NCBI GenBank assembly: GCA_002396885.1
Contig: DGXY01000063.1
Span: 1 to 8,816, forward strand
Length of the DNA stretch: 8,816 bases
Direction of reading: 5' to 3'
Origin: Akkermansiaceae bacterium UBA5020
GTDB taxonomy: Bacteria > Verrucomicrobiota > Verrucomicrobiia > Verrucomicrobiales > DEV007
Shown here one piece after another: positions 1-7,609 of this stretch (the stretch's first letter is position 1; every line of letters begins with the position of its first letter). The notes under the pieces were generated by a model, which was given only the letters and a program-made list of their open reading frames with translations, was not told the origin of the DNA and searched no databases. Position numbers and translations under genes: made by a program.

Positions 1-77
1 AGATTATCGATGTAATTTTGAGATTCTCTTTCATTTATTTCGATTACGAATTGATCTTTAATAAGACTTGTAAACAT
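1..77 (-). CDS. Probable 5' end of an unidentified downstream gene (partial, runs off the left edge)
   Basis: An ATG at 77-75 opens a frame with no stop through position 1, giving 25 residues that begin MFTSLIKDQF and continue with a charged stretch (EINERESQ). The start lies 18 bases beyond the TAG stop of the DUF499 ATPase gene on the same strand, a spacing typical of the next gene in an operon. No convincing Shine-Dalgarno sequence precedes it. The fragment is about 25% G+C by hand count, far below the upstream genes, so either a gene of different origin begins here or the frame is open by chance in AT-rich DNA. There is too little sequence to name a family. DUF1156-DUF499 loci often carry further defence genes such as helicases, so one of these is possible but not shown. 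Confidence 0.4.
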   Translation of the reverse strand, partial: MFTSLIKDQFVIEINERESQNYIDN

Positions 78-95
78 TAATCGCAGCACTCGATC

Positions 96-3000
96 CTATT
101 CAGCAGCGCCCCACCCCTTCTTGATCTTCTCCAGCAGTTCGGCGACCGCCTTCGACTTGTCTGCGGCCTCGGCCTTCGCGCGGATCTTGACCACGACTCG
201 CATGTCGCAGCCGGAGAGGACGCTGTTGAGTTTGCCGATGTACTCCTCCAAATCCTGGAGTTCGTGGATCTCGAGTTCCGCCTCGGGGGACTCGTAGCCA
301 GGGAAGGCTGGCTTCGGTTTTCCGGGGGGCGTTGGCGCAGGTTTAGGCGGCTTGTTTTCGATCTTGATGGCTTCGTCCTTCGCTGATTCGTAGTCGGACA
401 GGTCGCCGCCGTTTCCAGGGCGGGAGTAGAAGCCCTGGGCGAGCCCGGCGTTGAGGGCGTCGAGGAAGAGGCCTTTGGGCCACGGCAGTCCCTTCGCTAC
501 ACGAATGGCCGCGTAGAGCTTTGCTACGGTGGTGGCGTTGCCATCCCACGCCTCGGGGAGATTCGCGGGCATCAGGTCGATAGGGGCGAGACGCTCGGGT
601 GGACGGCGCAGCTCGGCGGCGGCGTGGAGCTGGTGCACGCTCGGCTCCTCGCCGTAGACGCTTTCCTCGCCGATGACGAGCCAGAGACGGCCGTCCTGGA
701 CGGCGCGGGCGACTGCACGGTGGACGGCGGCGTGGTCGGCCTTGGGCACGGGGCGGTTGATCTTGTAATCCTCCTCGATGACCTCCTCGAAGTGGTGTGC
801 GCCGTCGAACCACTGGCAGACCTCGCCGAGCGTCGCCGAGGCGGCGGGATCGGCCGGCCAGAGTCCCGGCAGAGCTTCGGGAAGAATCGCCGAGGCGTTC
901 ACCGAGGCGAGTGATGCCTTTTCCGCGATCCAGACTTCGGAGTGTTTCTCCCAATCCGCCACCGTGATCTCTGCTTTCCAGAACCAGAGTTCGCTGCCAT
1001 CGACGGGGATCACGTAGCGCAGCGCGAGGATGCCCTTGCGCACCGCCAGTTCGATGGTGTTGAGCACCACCTTACGGCTGAGTAGTTTCGGCATCGCCGG
1101 ATTGCGACCGAAGACTTTGTAGATGTCTTCCACCGGCTGGAAGTGCTGACCCCTCACCCAGTTGGCGTAGGGGCCGCCGGGCATGATGGAATCGGGGTCG
1201 ATACGCTCATTGAAAAGCCGCAGCGATTTGGTGCCGAGGAGTTCCTGGTAAAGCCCGTCCGGACCCACGGTGATCTTCTGCGCCGCGATCTTGCCGTTCT
1301 CGTCAAGGTAGATCACGATCTCGAGAGCATTGCGCGCCGCAGAGTTGGCTTCGAATTTCGAGTCCTTGATTCGCTTCAGCACCACCGCTTGCTGGTCACT
1401 CTTCAGTTCACTGAAGTCCTTCGATTTCTGAACCTCGATCCATGCGAGGTGGTCGGCGATTTTCTGCTCTGCCTCCGCAAAGCCAGCTTGGCTGGGGGCA
1501 AGCATGACTATGATGTTTTTGAAGCGCCGTTGCGTTCCCGCTGATTTGCCCTGCTCGATGAAGGCGGCGGTCGCGGCCGCCAGAGCCGCGCCCGGGGCAT
1601 GGGCGTGGTCGGACCCGAGGGCGACAAATCCGAATTCGCCGGTGTCATCCACATTTCCTGGTGTCGGTGGCAGCTTGTAGATCCTCACATCGGCGTCCGC
1701 GAAAGGCTCGTAAAAATTTCCTTTCAGGTTTCGGACGGACTCGTCGAATTCGCCCTTTGCCCGCTTCAGGGTTTCCTTTTTGTACTGCTCCTGCACCTGG
1801 CGCAGGTTGGGCTTTGGACCCATGCGCCAGTATCGGGCGACTCCCGCCGCGTCCGTCACCTCACACTCTTCGAGATACCACGAGACTCCCGTGTAGGCGA
1901 TCAGCCCGGTGTTGAGCACGGTCGGAAATTCACAGGCCGCACCCACGAGCCAACGAATGTCGGACACATCGGCCTGTTCGCCCGTTGGTTGAGAGTAAAG
2001 GAATGATGTGACGCAGGCGGCTTCGATTTCGCGGGCGGTCAGGCTACCTGCTTCCTGAGCTTGGGCTTGTTTCGCGCGGGGCAGGTCGGTGCGCAGGCAG
2101 TTCGGCCAGTTGGGATTCTCGTCGCCCGATTCCTGCGCGATCTCGGCGAGTCGACCGAGCGCCTCGCTGACGCTTTCCTCTCCGGGAGGTTTTAGGAAGA
2201 CTTGCGGGCCGATCACCGGCGATTCGTCGAAGCTCTCGGCATCGCGCAGCGCCAGGGCGAAGGTTTGCAGGATTCCTCGGGTGCGTTGGAAGGCGTCCAG
2301 TTCGGACCACTTGCCATAGAACCGCTCCAGCAGATCGGGATGGAAGGGGTAATCGCGGACAAATTTCGCCATCGCTCCCGCCGCGCTCGCCCGCACCGAG
2401 TCCACGCTCTTGAGCCGCTCCCAGAAGCCCAGCACGTAGGGCTCGCGGGCGTCCTCGCCCGGCACGTCGGAGAAAAGGCGACGGCGCAGCAGTTTGGCGA
2501 GGTCTTCTTTCTCCACCGGCGTCTGGCGAGAGGCCTGGCGGTTGAGTCCGTTGTTGCACGCCCGCATCACGTCACGCCCGATCATATCCATCTTGGCCGG
2601 ATCGGTGGCGAGCAGAGAGACCACGAGGCAGGAGCGCTCCGATCCCTCGACGGCCTGGGCGAGGCGCTGCCAGAAATTCTTGAGTCGTTCGATCCAGAAG
2701 CTGCCACGGTCCTTGCCTCCACCGGTGGGATCATCGGTCGCGGCGTCGTGCGCCCACATCAGGAACTCGTCCACGAGAATCAGTGCGCCGCGCCCCGACT
2801 TCTCAACCGCGCGGATCAACTTGCCCCATTCCAGATCCGTTGGAGGCGTGTCGTAATTCGCCTCGGATTCGTTCCGGTCGATCAGATCGAGCCCTTGCTG
2901 CCCGAGGAGTTGCCAGGCGATCTGGTTCCAGGGCATCCGCAACGCCCGGACCGATCCATCGGGACCTTTCAGCTCGATCCCCGACTTCCAGCTCACCTTA

Positions 3001-3431
3001 TCGAAGGAAACGGCCGCCACAGCCGCCGTCGGCGGTGTCGTGAGCTGGGCCTCGGCGAGGAAGGACTGCACCGCCACTTCATCCATGGGCAGCGCGGCGC
3101 CCAGCGTGGCGAGGTAGTAGAGCGAGGCGAGAGTGTGCGACTTGCCGCCGCCGAAGGTCTGGGAAATGTTCAGCACCGATTCGCCGCCAGGCGTTCCGGC
3201 GAGACGACAGAGCACCCGTCTCGCGAAGGACCGCATGTTGCCGGTGGCGTAGGTCGTGCTGAAGAAATGCGTCGGATCGCAGAACGCGGGCTGCGGCCCC
3301 TCGTAGCCATGCACGATCTTGTGCAGATCGACCGCAAAATCGCTCATCTTCAGCCCTCCGGCCTTGATCTCGGGGCGTAGCTTGCAGGTCTTCCGCCAGG
3401 GTTGGTAGATTTTATCGTGTTTCTTGGCCAT
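96..3431 (-). CDS. DUF499 (COG1483) AAA-type ATPase of a methyltransferase-associated defence system
   Basis: This is a large cytoplasmic P-loop ATPase of 1111 residues. The N-terminal part matches the DUF499 pattern: a PWRKTC segment near residue 11, then the nucleotide-binding loop TFGGGKSHT at 92-100 (Lys97, Ser98), a degenerate Walker A typical of this family. The Walker B strand is LILVDE at 217-222 (Asp221, Glu222), followed by LVVSLLATDP, a likely sensor strand. About 700 residues of less recognisable sequence follow. A proline/lysine-rich linker (about 1025-1045) leads to a charged, mostly helical tail ending at TAG 96-98. I chose ATG 3431 because the PWRKTC region is normal family sequence. 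A TTG at 3479 would add 16 residues but lies inside a hairpin. An ATG at 3347 (Met29) has a good GGAGG 7 bases upstream but would cut off family sequence. The gene follows the DUF1156 methyltransferase after 66 bases. COG1483 and COG1743 are recurrent neighbours in defence islands. The ATPase probably drives conformational change or DNA translocation in a complex with the methyltransferase; that role is inferred. Confidence 0.9.
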   Translation of the reverse strand: MAKKHDKIYQPWRKTCKLRPEIKAGGLKMSDFAVDLHKIVHGYEGPQPAFCDPTHFFSTTYATGNMRSFARRVLCRLAGTPGGESVLNISQTFGGGKSHTLASLYYLATLGAALPMDEVAVQSFLAEAQLTTPPTAAVAAVSFDKVSWKSGIELKGPDGSVRALRMPWNQIAWQLLGQQGLDLIDRNESEANYDTPPTDLEWGKLIRAVEKSGRGALILVDEFLMWAHDAATDDPTGGGKDRGSFWIERLKNFWQRLAQAVEGSERSCLVVSLLATDPAKMDMIGRDVMRACNNGLNRQASRQTPVEKEDLAKLLRRRLFSDVPGEDAREPYVLGFWERLKSVDSVRASAAGAMAKFVRDYPFHPDLLERFYGKWSELDAFQRTRGILQTFALALRDAESFDESPVIGPQVFLKPPGEESVSEALGRLAEIAQESGDENPNWPNCLRTDLPRAKQAQAQEAGSLTAREIEAACVTSFLYSQPTGEQADVSDIRWLVGAACEFPTVLNTGLIAYTGVSWYLEECEVTDAAGVARYWRMGPKPNLRQVQEQYKKETLKRAKGEFDESVRNLKGNFYEPFADADVRIYKLPPTPGNVDDTGEFGFVALGSDHAHAPGAALAAATAAFIEQGKSAGTQRRFKNIIVMLAPSQAGFAEAEQKIADHLAWIEVQKSKDFSELKSDQQAVVLKRIKDSKFEANSAARNALEIVIYLDENGKIAAQKITVGPDGLYQELLGTKSLRLFNERIDPDSIMPGGPYANWVRGQHFQPVEDIYKVFGRNPAMPKLLSRKVVLNTIELAVRKGILALRYVIPVDGSELWFWKAEITVADWEKHSEVWIAEKASLASVNASAILPEALPGLWPADPAASATLGEVCQWFDGAHHFEEVIEEDYKINRPVPKADHAAVHRAVARAVQDGRLWLVIGEESVYGEEPSVHQLHAAAELRRPPERLAPIDLMPANLPEAWDGNATTVAKLYAAIRVAKGLPWPKGLFLDALNAGLAQGFYSRPGNGGDLSDYESAKDEAIKIENKPPKPAPTPPGKPKPAFPGYESPEAELEIHELQDLEEYIGKLNSVLSGCDMRVVVKIRAKAEAADKSKAVAELLEKIKKGWGAAE
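3354..3359 (-). promoter_or_regulatory. Internal Shine-Dalgarno-like GGAGGG before Met29 of the DUF499 ATPase
   Basis: On the minus strand GGAGGG is followed by CTGAAG and an ATG at 3347-3345, a textbook distance. It encodes part of the AGGLK segment. None of the upstream starts in this gene has a comparable site. It could allow a second, 28-residue-shorter product. It may equally be chance, because the residues before Met29 fit the family's usual N-terminus. Confidence 0.3.
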
Positions 3432-3456
3432 GGGACAAAGGGTAAGTGGCAATGCA

Positions 3457-3485
3457 ACAGGGTTGGAAGGTAAAGTCAACCCTGT
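3457..3485 (-). promoter_or_regulatory. 9-bp perfect inverted repeat in the methyltransferase-ATPase spacer
   Basis: On the minus strand ACAGGGTTG is separated by 11 bases from CAACCCTGT, a perfect 9-bp stem in the 66-base spacer between the methyltransferase stop (3500-3498) and the ATPase ATG (3431). There is no run of T after the stem, so it is not a standard intrinsic terminator. It could be an RNA-processing or stability element setting the ratio of ATPase to upstream products, or a protein-binding site. If translation began at TTG 3479 this stem would lie across the start, which argues for the ATG. Confidence 0.5.
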
Positions 3486-3497
3486 CTGGTTGCTTGG

Positions 3498-6400
3498 TTA
3501 GGTCTCGGTGAACTCATCGGCACCAAAGGTTTCTTGTGTCGCGCGGGTGTCTTCAGCTATGAGGCGGGCGCCCTGGAAGAACTGATCGGTGAGCACGTCG
3601 AGGATGCGTTCCTCTTCTTTGTCCCCGGCCTGATGGGCGAGGTGGCGCATGGCGAAAAGGAGTGGGCGCAGGGCCGGTTCGCCGCGCAGTCCCCAGCGCT
3701 CGAAGGTCTCGCGCAGTTCCGAGCCTTTGCTTTCCTTGAGCAGCCACATCAGCCGATGGACCCGGTCGATCAGCGGGGCCGGTTCGCCCTCGCGGCCTTC
3801 GCCGAGTTTAGGCAGTACGGCGCGCTCTTTCCACCCCACGAGTTGGAATTGGTTGCCCTTCGTCTCGTCCCGCGCACCGGATTTGGAAAGCTGCCGGATG
3901 AGGTGATGGGTCGAGGTCAGCTCGCGGTCGGTCTTGCCGCAGGCATTGGCGTAGAGGATGCAGGCCCCCGCCGCAGCCGGGGTGAGTCCGAAGTAACCGC
4001 GATGGAGCAGGTAATACTGGGTGACCGCATCAAGCGCGAGGCCCTCGCCCGAGCCGGTGGCCGCCGGGCGCGATTCGCGGAAGCCCGGCAGCTCGCCGAG
4101 GCTGAACTGCATCACGATGTGCCGCACTTCCTGGAGGAAATCGGCCACGCTCATCACCCCGCCCTCTGTCTTGCGTACGAGCTGATAGCGGCTGTAGGCC
4201 TGCAACGCCGGCCCAAGAGCGGCCCAGAGGAAGTCGGGGCCGTGGATGCCGCTCTGGAAGTAGAATTGGAGCAGGTTGCGGTCGTCCAGCTCTTTGCGTG
4301 GGTCGAGCAGCAGGGATCGCATCTCCCGCAACACCTGCGCGTCGAACCCAGTCGCCGCACTTGCCGCCCGTTTGCGGCAGACGATCCAGACTGAGGAGGA
4401 CAACGCGGCCGAACTCATTCCCCGCGCTCGATTCGGCATCTCGGTGCGGATCGGCCAACTTGCCGTGACCTCTCCGCCGGCGCGGATGAGCCCCCGGATG
4501 AGGGTCTCCCATGCAGCGGTCTCCTTGTTCGCGAAGACGACGACGAGCAACCCGTCGGGCTTGAGGGAATCGAAACAGGACTTGAAGGCGTCCTTCATCC
4601 CGTCCTCGTAATTTTTCTTCGAGCGCGCTCGATCCCCATCGAAACGAGATTCGTCATCGATCAACTCGCCGTCGTTCGTCTCGTGATTCCATTTCGGCGC
4701 GAGCGGCTCGGCGAAGGTCTCGTTGTAGGCCGGAGAGAGATCCCAAAGCGTCCGGCGGAGCCAGACGTAAAAGAAATCCATCAGGTCTGAGTAGGGGATC
4801 GCATCGTAGTAGGGCGGGTCGGTGACGATGAGATCGAGTAGTTCAGTGCGGGCAACCTTTGCTGACTGCCGATCTGCTCGTGCAGGTAGGTCCTTGTCGG
4901 CTGCGCGCTGAGCATGTTCTATATACTTGGCAGCCCATTCCACGCCACCATAGTAACTGCCAGTTTTATCGCCCGTTGTCGTGCCTTCAGCAAAGTCCCA
5001 CGTGATTGGTAGAGCAAACCTTCCGAACGTATTGCGAATGTTCTGTCGGGAAAGATCCCAGGTGGCAATAGTGCTAGAACGATCGGCGAGTTTGTCGAGA
5101 GCTAGGGCCATATAACAGCACACAGCCTCAATATAATCCTCGCGAAACCCGGCTCGCTTCGCTGCGTCGCGCACGGCACGAGTGTGCTTCACAAAAGTGC
5201 CGAGAGCGAACAACTGGCGGGGAGTGAAGAGACTACCCCAAGTCTTGAAGCCATACTTGGGAATGGAAAAGGCACGCCCGGCTCCGCTCCCACCACCGGA
5301 CGGGAGCGGCTCATTCAACATTCCATGTGGAATCTCTGCAAACAGCGCCTCCAGTTCGTCGGTGTCAATCTCAGCGGCTGTGATGTCGGCGGCGGTTACC
5401 TCGCGGTATTTCTTGTAGGTCTGCTTTCCTTTTCCCTTGCGCGCCTCGACCACAGCGACGGTCATCTGGCTACCGAGCAGTTGCAGCTCGCCCTGGCGGC
5501 GGAGTTGCTCCATGTCGAGGCAGATCAGCCCGGGCCGCCCTCCGCAGGGACTCCACACTCCAGAGCGGTTCATCGTACCCTCCTGGAGGAAGCTCTCCAA
5601 GGTGTCGATGGTGACGCCCCATTCTCCGAGGCAGGGATGATTCTCAACAATCGCCTTCCGCCGCGCAGCGGTGGCAAAGTCGGCCTCCTGGAGCAGCTTG
5701 AAAGTCACTCCATTGCGGTCGGCCAACGGCACCGGCAGCAGGGCGCAGCGCTTGCCCTTCGTCTTGTTGAACCAGAAGGTCTTGAGCAGCGGGATGCGCG
5801 CATTGTTGGACGGGTCGAGGGCGGTGCGCGCCCAGAGGTAGGCGACGGGAGGCTCTCCATCGACCACGGGATAATAGCGGTCGAGGTCGGCACGCGAGCG
5901 CTCCAGCACCCAGCGCCCCCAGGCCCGCACATGCCATGCGAGATCGGCAGGCTGCTTCGCTTCGAACTCGGCAAAGAGCCACTCGGTCTGCTCGGTCTCG
6001 GGATTCGCTGCGGCGGCGAGATCGGCGCGTTTCCGTTTCTTCACCTTGCCCCCGGCAAAGTCGGTCATGAAGTCGGGCCATTGCCGACAGAAGTCGGGCA
6101 GATTCCAGCGCGACGCGGCGAAGCGCTGAGGAAGCTCCAGCGTGCATTTCAGGACGAACCAGGCCACGGGATTGAGATCCGAGGCACTGACCTCGCAACC
6201 GAGCCGCATCCCCTCCAGAGGAATGGCTCCGCCCCCGGCGAAGGGATCGAGGAGCCGGGGCGGGCCGTCGGGATAGGCCTTCTTCACCCGCTTGCGCAGC
6301 TCCGCGAGCGGCTCGTGGTCCTCCGTGCCCCAGTAGAGGGCCCCGTTGCGGTAGTCCATCTCCTCGGTGCCGCCGATGGTCTGGAGCAGCTTGCGCCGGT

Positions 6401-6584
6401 GGTCGACCCGGCCCGGATCGGGCAGCAGCGCCGCGAGGATGGCCGCCCGCGAGGCCGCCAGAGGCCGACGCGCCGGCCAGATGTGCAGCGTCGAGATATG
6501 CCCGTGGCGGACATTCTTCTCGTGCACGCTGGCGAGCGAGGCCTCCTCGAGGGGGAAGGCAACTTCAATGAGGCGCTTGGTCAT
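3498..6584 (-). CDS. DUF1156 (COG1743) DNA methyltransferase, probably adenine-specific
   Basis: This 1028-residue cytoplasmic enzyme probably transfers a methyl group from S-adenosylmethionine to a DNA base, most likely adenine N6. Residues 3-55 carry the DUF1156 signature (KRLIEVAFPLEEAS, then HGHISTLHIWPARRPLAASR). Motif I, LLDPFAGGGAIPLE, lies at 111-124, with SDLNP at 135-139. The catalytic motif DPPY is at 589-592, followed by YDAIPYSDLMDFFYVWLRR. The order is motif I, a long insert of about 450 residues, then DPPY, so target recognition may sit in the insert or in the roughly 430-residue tail. Family members usually have Zn-ribbon cysteines after WART; here that site reads DPSNNA (257-262), while Cys347 and Cys355 remain nearby. 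The start at ATG 6584 overlaps the TGA of the hydrolase gene by four bases and matches the family N-terminus. An open frame reaches 6773, but the 63 extra residues are unlike the family and cover the neighbour's coding sequence. It precedes the DUF499 ATPase, its usual partner. Family confidence is very high; base specificity is less certain. Confidence 0.95.
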   Translation of the reverse strand: MTKRLIEVAFPLEEASLASVHEKNVRHGHISTLHIWPARRPLAASRAAILAALLPDPGRVDHRRKLLQTIGGTEEMDYRNGALYWGTEDHEPLAELRKRVKKAYPDGPPRLLDPFAGGGAIPLEGMRLGCEVSASDLNPVAWFVLKCTLELPQRFAASRWNLPDFCRQWPDFMTDFAGGKVKKRKRADLAAAANPETEQTEWLFAEFEAKQPADLAWHVRAWGRWVLERSRADLDRYYPVVDGEPPVAYLWARTALDPSNNARIPLLKTFWFNKTKGKRCALLPVPLADRNGVTFKLLQEADFATAARRKAIVENHPCLGEWGVTIDTLESFLQEGTMNRSGVWSPCGGRPGLICLDMEQLRRQGELQLLGSQMTVAVVEARKGKGKQTYKKYREVTAADITAAEIDTDELEALFAEIPHGMLNEPLPSGGGSGAGRAFSIPKYGFKTWGSLFTPRQLFALGTFVKHTRAVRDAAKRAGFREDYIEAVCCYMALALDKLADRSSTIATWDLSRQNIRNTFGRFALPITWDFAEGTTTGDKTGSYYGGVEWAAKYIEHAQRAADKDLPARADRQSAKVARTELLDLIVTDPPYYDAIPYSDLMDFFYVWLRRTLWDLSPAYNETFAEPLAPKWNHETNDGELIDDESRFDGDRARSKKNYEDGMKDAFKSCFDSLKPDGLLVVVFANKETAAWETLIRGLIRAGGEVTASWPIRTEMPNRARGMSSAALSSSVWIVCRKRAASAATGFDAQVLREMRSLLLDPRKELDDRNLLQFYFQSGIHGPDFLWAALGPALQAYSRYQLVRKTEGGVMSVADFLQEVRHIVMQFSLGELPGFRESRPAATGSGEGLALDAVTQYYLLHRGYFGLTPAAAGACILYANACGKTDRELTSTHHLIRQLSKSGARDETKGNQFQLVGWKERAVLPKLGEGREGEPAPLIDRVHRLMWLLKESKGSELRETFERWGLRGEPALRPLLFAMRHLAHQAGDKEEERILDVLTDQFFQGARLIAEDTRATQETFGADEFTET
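6581..6584 (-). promoter_or_regulatory. ATGA stop-start overlap coupling the hydrolase and methyltransferase genes
   Basis: The ATG of the methyltransferase and the TGA of the metallo-hydrolase share bases. No Shine-Dalgarno sequence precedes the ATG, so its translation probably depends on ribosomes terminating at the upstream stop. This fixes the start choice and implies coordinated expression. Confidence 0.85.
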
Positions 6585-7609
6585 GATGCGTCGTAAAGGT
6601 AGATGGAATCTGTGTAGTTTCCGCGTGGTGGGACCGAGCCGAAAAACCTCCACTTGTGAGATCCTGGACTCGGATAATGGGTGCTGTAAACTAATGAACC
6701 AGCCTCTTTGAATGCATTGATGACAGCGCGTCGAGGGTGTTTGACGTTCCCCGCTGCCGACACGAATGCGCACTTCGGAGAGAAGTAATTGATCAAAGAC
6801 TTCGTAATATTTCGGCGACTTCCGTGGTGGGGAATTTGCATGAAGGTTAAATTCGTGAGATCAAAGTTGGCTGTCGCGATTCCAAACGCCTCAACGCCAG
6901 CGTCTGCCGTTAACAAGATCGTAGAGCCGTTGAATTCCGTTCCAAGAACGATTGATGCTTCGTTCTCAGGGTCAGTGATCGGCGAATCGAGTAAGTCGGG
7001 CTCTAGATTAAATGCACTACGTACACCGTCGGAAATATTGATGCCGAGATCCTGTTTCTCAAGCAACATCGCGCTCTTAGTGAATTCGTCGAAGTTCGCA
7101 AACTGGAGGAGTTTCTCCTCGTATAATTCTCTGCTCGGGCTGCAAACCTTCATGAATCCGATCTGGTCGAAGAGAAACGGTTCTACTGGGAAAATTCCGC
7201 GTTTCAATAGTGCGAACTGAAGATCATGTACCGTCTTCAAAGATGCCTCGACATACATCGCTCGCTTCAATCCGGCGGCTTTCGCGCGGCTCAGGCTATT
7301 CTGAACCCGCGCCCCATCGACATGATTCGTTGGGATGTGCATCCATGCGTTCCCGATGGAAAACCGGCGGCCTTCAACAAGCTCGACAAGTCCACCGGCA
7401 TGATCATCGTGGATGTGAGTACAAACCAAATGATCGATGTGGAGGATCCCCATCGAATCGAGAAAATTCTGAACCGTCTCGGCATCTTTCCTGTACCCTC
7501 CGTCGATCAAGATCCGAGTAACGCCGCCAGCGTCCCATTTTGACACAAGAATGCTGTCGGCATCGCCGAGGTTGAGCATGTCGATTTCAATCCCGTAGTA
7601 GGAGCTCAT
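6581..7609 (-). CDS. ComEC/Rec2-type metallo-beta-lactamase-fold hydrolase (stand-alone)
   Basis: This 342-residue soluble protein has no signal peptide or membrane segment. The N-terminal strands IDMLNLGDADSILV and ILIDGG resemble the opening of ComEC-type MBL domains. The metal-binding motif is HIHDDH at 65-70 (His65, His67, Asp69, His70), followed by AGGL. Later landmarks are ENEASIVL and LLTADAG with Asp236 at 215-238, PHHGS at 260-264, and a KHPRRAV segment with His291. All match the ComEC order, so the metal site looks complete and active. The domain stands alone, without the ComEC channel. Related domains are linked to nuclease or phosphodiesterase activity; the substrate here is unknown. 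ATG 7609 overlaps the stop of the membrane-protein gene and TGA 6583-6581 overlaps the methyltransferase start, so it is the middle of a coupled trio. A counted 60-base sample is 48% G+C against 70% in the methyltransferase, suggesting a separate origin. Its natural role in the system is inferred to be an effector or signal-processing enzyme. Confidence 0.88.
   Translation of the reverse strand: MSSYYGIEIDMLNLGDADSILVSKWDAGGVTRILIDGGYRKDAETVQNFLDSMGILHIDHLVCTHIHDDHAGGLVELVEGRRFSIGNAWMHIPTNHVDGARVQNSLSRAKAAGLKRAMYVEASLKTVHDLQFALLKRGIFPVEPFLFDQIGFMKVCSPSRELYEEKLLQFANFDEFTKSAMLLEKQDLGINISDGVRSAFNLEPDLLDSPITDPENEASIVLGTEFNGSTILLTADAGVEAFGIATANFDLTNLTFMQIPHHGSRRNITKSLINYFSPKCAFVSAAGNVKHPRRAVINAFKEAGSLVYSTHYPSPGSHKWRFFGSVPPRGNYTDSIYLYDAS
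7606..7609 (-). promoter_or_regulatory. ATGA stop-start overlap coupling the membrane-protein and hydrolase genes
   Basis: The TGA ending the membrane protein (...CEKK) and the ATG of the hydrolase overlap by four bases. The purine-rich GAAAAGAA just upstream could act as a weak ribosome binding site. Together with the identical overlap at 6581-6584 it defines a three-gene translationally coupled unit. Confidence 0.85.

Noticed and set aside
2202..3380. Plus-strand open frame of 392 codons
   Set aside because: It is antisense to the DUF499 ATPase including its Walker motifs, and its translation shows no domain.
3432..3479. TTG start of the ATPase at 3479
   Set aside because: It begins inside the inverted repeat and adds 16 residues (PSNPVALPLTL...) that look like translated spacer.
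3457..3485. Intrinsic terminator after the methyltransferase gene
   Set aside because: The stem is good but no T-run follows on the minus strand, and the next gene of the same system lies just downstream.
3534..4394. Plus-strand open frame of 286 codons
   Set aside because: It is antisense to the C-terminal part of the methyltransferase, with no motif or ribosome site supporting it.
5184..6596. Plus-strand open frame of 470 codons
   Set aside because: It is antisense to the well-supported methyltransferase gene, rich in Gly, Pro, Arg and Leu, with no recognisable motif; a typical by-product of high G+C.
6585..6773. N-terminal extension of the methyltransferase up to 6773
   Set aside because: It would lie over 189 bases of the MBL coding sequence, and the extra 63 residues do not look like DUF1156. 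The ATGA overlap at 6584 gives a natural start.
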